Assembly (NCBI GenBank): GCA_964473525.1
Contig: CAYYPK010000029.1
Location: forward strand, 16,246-80,245
Reading direction: 5' to 3'
Length of the DNA: 64,000 bases
Source of the DNA: GCA-2687025 sp964473525
GTDB lineage: Bacteria; Poribacteria; WGA-4E; GCA-2687025
Shown: positions 61,157 through 64,000 of the stretch, in pieces
Layout: the number at the start of each line of letters is the position of its first letter
Numbering within the stretch: the stretch's first letter is position 1
The notes under the pieces: model-generated
Told to the model about the DNA's origin: nothing
Databases searched by the model: none
The model's input: only the letters and a program-made list of their open reading frames with translations
Made by a program: the position numbers and the translations under genes

Positions 61157-61957
61157 ATGCGAATACGAACGTTGGTGTGTATGACCAGTGTGCTGGGGTT
61201 TGCGATGCAGGCGGCCCTCGGAGCGTCGTTGGGCGACGCAGATCTGGTGGGAGCGTGGCTGTTCGATGACGACGGCGACCCAGCCATGGACTCGTCGGGA
61301 GCCGAGAATCACGGCGAGGTGATTGGCAACGTTTCGTGGGTCGACGACGGGCAGTTCGGAGGCGCGCTGCTGTTCGAGGGAGACGAGTCGTGGGTTTCGG
61401 TGGCAGACGACCCAAGCCTGCACTTCACGGCAGGCACTGACTTCACGGCGGCGGTGTGGATGCGCACCGAGATGGCGGCGGGCGACCCGCCGATGATTCT
61501 CGCGAAGAACTACCAGCCCGCGGGCGTGAACCCCTGGTGGGCGCTGTACTACGCGAACCAGGGCAAGGCGCTTGATGGCAGCGCCAGCTTCTTCCTGCGC
61601 GACGCTGGGGGCGTCAGCCACCACATCGCGGGCGGGCCGTTGGTGAACGACGGCACGTGGCATCACATCACCGGCACCCGTGAAGGCGGCACGCTCCGCT
61701 TCTACGTGGACGGCGTTGAGGAAGCGACGAAGGACGACGCCGACTTCGACGTGGGCACAGCTCCCGTGCCTCTGCACATGATGAGCCACCTGAACCGATG
61801 GCTCGTAGGATCGCTGGACGAGGTGTTCCTGCTTCGCCGCGCGCTCTCCGCCGACGAGATCGGCGCGCTCATGGACGGTGGCGTCGAGGTGTTCCTGTCC
61901 GTCGAGCCGAACGGCAAGCTGGCGACCGAGTGGGGCTCGCTCAAAGGCGGCATGTAA
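61157..61957 (+). CDS. Secreted LamG-domain protein with C-terminal tail
   Basis: 266 residues from ATG 61157; GGAG is 7 nt upstream, whereas the ATG at 61154 leaves only 4 nt. Signal peptide LVCMTSVLGFAMQAALG. A LamG/concanavalin-like domain follows: DADLVGAWLFDDDGDPAMDS, FTAGTDFTAAVWMRTEM, DGTWHHITGTREGGTLRFYV, GSLDEVFLLRRALSADEIGA, the classic two-sheet pattern. The C-terminus VEPNGKLATEWGSLKGGM is the shared tail in its most typical form. Predicted to be secreted or surface-attached and to bind glycans. Confidence 0.8.
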   Translation: MRIRTLVCMTSVLGFAMQAALGASLGDADLVGAWLFDDDGDPAMDSSGAENHGEVIGNVSWVDDGQFGGALLFEGDESWVSVADDPSLHFTAGTDFTAAVWMRTEMAAGDPPMILAKNYQPAGVNPWWALYYANQGKALDGSASFFLRDAGGVSHHIAGGPLVNDGTWHHITGTREGGTLRFYVDGVEEATKDDADFDVGTAPVPLHMMSHLNRWLVGSLDEVFLLRRALSADEIGALMDGGVEVFLSVEPNGKLATEWGSLKGGM

Positions 61958-62182
61958 CGCCTCCTCCCTGGCGGGCTCCGCCTGGATCAAGGACGCCCGC
62001 GGGCGAGGCACAAGGCCATCGTACGGCTGTGGAGGCTTCCCTGGTGTTGGCGCCCAGCTTCGGGCTGTGCCCGAGACGGGAGCGGCCAAGGGCCGTTGAG
62101 CGGCGGCGCTCTCGACATGGCCAAGGCGACGCGCTAGCATGAACGTACTATTGCTGCCTATGCTGCCAGGTGGGACGCTCCG

Positions 62183-63334
62183 ATGGGACGCAAATCACCA
62201 GACGTGCCGGTGAAACCCGAGGTGTTCGCTTGGGCCCGCGAGTCCGACGGTGCGTCCGTCGACGAGGTCGCCAAGTGGATGAACACGGACGTGGAAACCG
62301 TGCTCGCCATCGAGAGCGGGACCACGGCCCCCCGGATTGCCCAACTGCGCACCCTAGCACAGCGCTACCGCCGGCCGCTCGCTGTCTTCCTCCTTGATGC
62401 GCCGCCCGTGGAGCCTCCATTGCCCACGAAGTTCAGACGCTTCATGGCCCAACGAGGGGAGCGCCAGATATCCCGAGCTGCTCGCTTTGCGGCGCGGCAC
62501 GCACGCAACATCCAGGAGTCGGCGCGTGAGTTAGCCAGCGAGACCAACCACCGGCCAAGAACAGCGCTGCCCGGTGAGGTTTCGTTAAGCGACTCCCCGG
62601 ACGATGCCGCGTCTGCGCTACGTTCGCGCGCCGACATCACGCTAGATGAGCAACGAGGCTGGGCCGATGCGTACAAGGCATTCCGTGTATGGCGAGAGTC
62701 CGTGGAGGATCACGGCGTGCTCTGTCTCCAGCACAGGATGGCCGCGGAAGATCCCGTGGGGTTCGTCCTACTGCACGACGACCCACCGGTCGTGGTGCTG
62801 AATCAGGCATATTCCGTCAGAGCCCGCGTCTTCGCGGCCGTACACGAATTCGGGCACGTGCTCCTGCACCGTCCTGGCCGACAGCACGACTATGAGAAGG
62901 CGGAGCGATGGTGCAATGCATTTGCCGGAGCGGCTCTGCTGCCTGAAGCGGATGTGGCGACGCTGTGGGCGGAATGGGTGGACAGGAGCGGCCACGAGGT
63001 GTCGGCTGACGCACTCCAGTTCTTCACGAACCGCACACAGGCCAGCAACGGCGTTGTACTCCGCAGAATGCACACGCTCGGAATCGCTGATAGGCAGACA
63101 TATAGCGCCCTGAACGAGTTGTTGGAAAGCAGACGCGCTCAAGCGCGGAAGAAGGACGCAACTGGGGGTGGGCCGCGGCAAGAGGTGACTAAGCGCGCTC
63201 AGTTCGGTGACCTCTACCCCAGCCTCGTATTGGAGTCATTGCGCCGTGGCCGACTTCAGGAGTTGGACGCTGCGGGTCTGCTCGGTATACGCGTCGGCAA
63301 TCTGGACTCTCTCTCTGACATCCTCTACACCTGA
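62183..63334 (+). CDS. HTH-ImmA/IrrE metallopeptidase, antitoxin-like
   Basis: 383 residues. Residues about 12-68 are an Xre-like helix-turn-helix (ASVDEVAKWMNTDVETVLAI, then ESGTTAPRIAQLRTLAQRYR). A linker leads to a COG2856/IrrE-type zincin: VVVLNQAYSVRARVFAAVHE and HEFGH at 221-225, then WCNAFAGAALLPEADV. This fusion is known as an antitoxin class that autoregulates with DUF4411/PIN-type toxins. Its stop overlaps the toxin ATG by one base (TGATG). DNA binding to its own promoter region is expected but not seen. Confidence 0.85.
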   Translation: MGRKSPDVPVKPEVFAWARESDGASVDEVAKWMNTDVETVLAIESGTTAPRIAQLRTLAQRYRRPLAVFLLDAPPVEPPLPTKFRRFMAQRGERQISRAARFAARHARNIQESARELASETNHRPRTALPGEVSLSDSPDDAASALRSRADITLDEQRGWADAYKAFRVWRESVEDHGVLCLQHRMAAEDPVGFVLLHDDPPVVVLNQAYSVRARVFAAVHEFGHVLLHRPGRQHDYEKAERWCNAFAGAALLPEADVATLWAEWVDRSGHEVSADALQFFTNRTQASNGVVLRRMHTLGIADRQTYSALNELLESRRAQARKKDATGGGPRQEVTKRAQFGDLYPSLVLESLRRGRLQELDAAGLLGIRVGNLDSLSDILYT

Positions 63335-63858
63335 TGCCAGTCATGTCATCGACCGTGTACATCGTCGACGCAGGGCCACTCATAGCGATAGAGCGGACGC
63401 TAAGTCTAGAGACATTCCCCTCGTTCTTTAGCGACGTTGCTGCCCTAATACACGAAGGAAGGCTGCTCCTCCACACGGACATCTCGGGCGAGATAGAGGG
63501 CATCGGCGCGCCACCGGGCAAGGCTTGGCTGCTACCGTGGCTGCGCGACGCTGGCCTAGACGTATTGGCGGACACCCCCGCCATCCTGCGCGCGGCCGTC
63601 GACATAGCCGACCTCTTCCCAACCGTGAAACACAAACTCTAGACGGGCGGGAAATACCCAGATCTATCGCTTGTCGCTACCGCGCTATCCCGAGAGCGGG
63701 ACAACGCCGGGCTCTTCCTACCAGTCGACCACGCCGTAGTCACAGGCGAGGAGATGGGCAGAGGCACTTCTGATAAGGTGCCCAACCTTTGTACAAAGCT
63801 GGGCATCACGTGCCTGTCATTAGAGGACATGATGGTGCGTGAAGGATGGTCCTACTAG
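63334..63858 (+). pseudogene. DUF4411/PIN-like toxin gene split by one in-frame TAG
   Basis: The frame from ATG 63334 to TAG 63856-63858 covers 175 codons. TAG at 63640-63642 follows PTVKHKL, yet the reading frame downstream is fully typical: TGGKYPDLSLVATALSRERD, DHAVVTGEEMGRGTSDKVPN, LCTKLGITCLSLEDMMV. The N-terminus has VYIVDAGPLIAIER with the first PIN-type Asp and HTDISGEIE. DUF4411 toxins end with a K-I/V-PN-x-C-x-x-L-G-I segment, matched here after the stop. The single stop is most simply a loss-of-function mutation, or a base error. A shortened 102-residue product would lack half the active site. Confidence 0.8.
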
Positions 63859-63970
63859 GGGCCGCCGCAGCCCATTGCAGCCGGCCCGCTCCCGGCAGGC
63901 TGTAGGGTCACCTGCCATTCGTTGCTACTGCCTAGTCGGCCGCGCCGACCCAGTGGTGTGCGGGCTCGTA

Positions 63971-64000
63971 TCAGCTCGCGTCCAGCCGCGCCTTCATGAC
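63971..64000 (-). CDS. Possible 3' end of a minus-strand gene at the window edge
   Basis: Minus-strand frame reads VMKARLDAS followed by TGA at 63971-63973 and continues beyond the window. The W/K-type tail of other secreted proteins ends similarly (for example TTWGMLKAR), so this may be the end of another tail-bearing gene, but nine residues are not enough to say. The stretch 63859-63970 holds nothing I recognise. Confidence 0.2.
   Translation of the reverse strand, partial: VMKARLDAS

Noticed and set aside
63640..63642. UAG as a recoded (sense) codon
   Set aside because: Many genes in the window end in TAG in clean operon contexts (for example 14728-14730, 47283-47285, 52326-52328), so general reassignment is not supported; a point mutation or base error is simpler.
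1..64000. CRISPR arrays, prophage, IS transposase, tRNA or rRNA
   Set aside because: I found no regularly spaced repeats, no DDE transposase motifs, no phage structural genes and no cloverleaf or rRNA sequence by reading; a computed search could still find a short element.

Overview
The window is high-GC, gene-dense, single-chromosome-type bacterial DNA from a Gram-negative-like organism: it carries a Kdo transferase for lipopolysaccharide, a TolC/RND efflux trio and a lipoprotein signal. Secreted LamG/concanavalin-like proteins, a type IX-like C-terminal sorting domain with FPNPFNPETW, Gfo/Idh dehydrogenases, enolase-superfamily sugar-acid dehydratases, an apiosidase-like hydrolase and a DUF6785/6784-type transporter together suggest Candidatus Poribacteria or a close relative such as a Latescibacteria-like lineage. 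This is an inference from gene content, not from a marker gene; no rRNA or tRNA was recognised.

Left third (1-22 kb): a hydrolase fragment, a P-loop kinase, a LamG protein, a cohesin/dockerin-like secreted protein, a coupled ECF sigma / anti-sigma / DUF4097-like operon, an S41 peptidase, a sugar isomerase and RsgA. Then come a glycosyltransferase plus methyltransferase and a five-gene overlapping minus-strand cassette (11698-18721). That cassette encodes two DNA methyltransferases of different classes, a double-GHKL ATPase/histidine kinase, a receiver-domain protein and a protein of unknown family. Direct repeats of the 3' end of a Gfo/Idh gene (9452-9548, 11508-11606 and inside the intact gene at 18875-18975) delimit these cargo blocks. 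The cassette is the best candidate here for an undescribed system, probably defence or DNA-modification related.

Middle (22-45 kb): a lone type IIG-like methyltransferase, an assembly gap inside a perfect hairpin, five secreted proteins in tandem sharing a short C-terminal tail, and then sugar and small-molecule metabolism: gamma-glutamyltransferase, glycoside hydrolase, hydroxyacid dehydrogenase, membrane transporter, two antibiotic-kinase-like proteins, two enolase-superfamily enzymes and a methyltransferase. A Kdo transferase translationally coupled to an AAA ATPase closes this part. The tail, roughly V-[DE]-x-x-G-K-x-[AT]-T-x-W-x-x-x-K, ends eight secreted proteins across the window and looks like an unnamed sorting or anchoring signal.

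Right third (45-64 kb): a zincin-like peptidase, RtcB and a serine hydrolase in one overlapping operon. Next is a metal-homeostasis island: a small His/Cys protein, a His-rich outer-membrane protein, and a zinc/manganese binding protein with its permease but no ATPase. It is bounded by 0.8-kb direct repeats, one an intact serine hydrolase gene and the other truncated. Beyond it lies a CzcCBA/CusCBA-type efflux operon headed by a small Cys-rich secreted protein; a perfect 14-bp palindrome overlaps the predicted -35 of its promoter. A LamG protein follows, then an HTH-ImmA/IrrE antitoxin coupled to a DUF4411/PIN-like toxin gene interrupted by one in-frame TAG.
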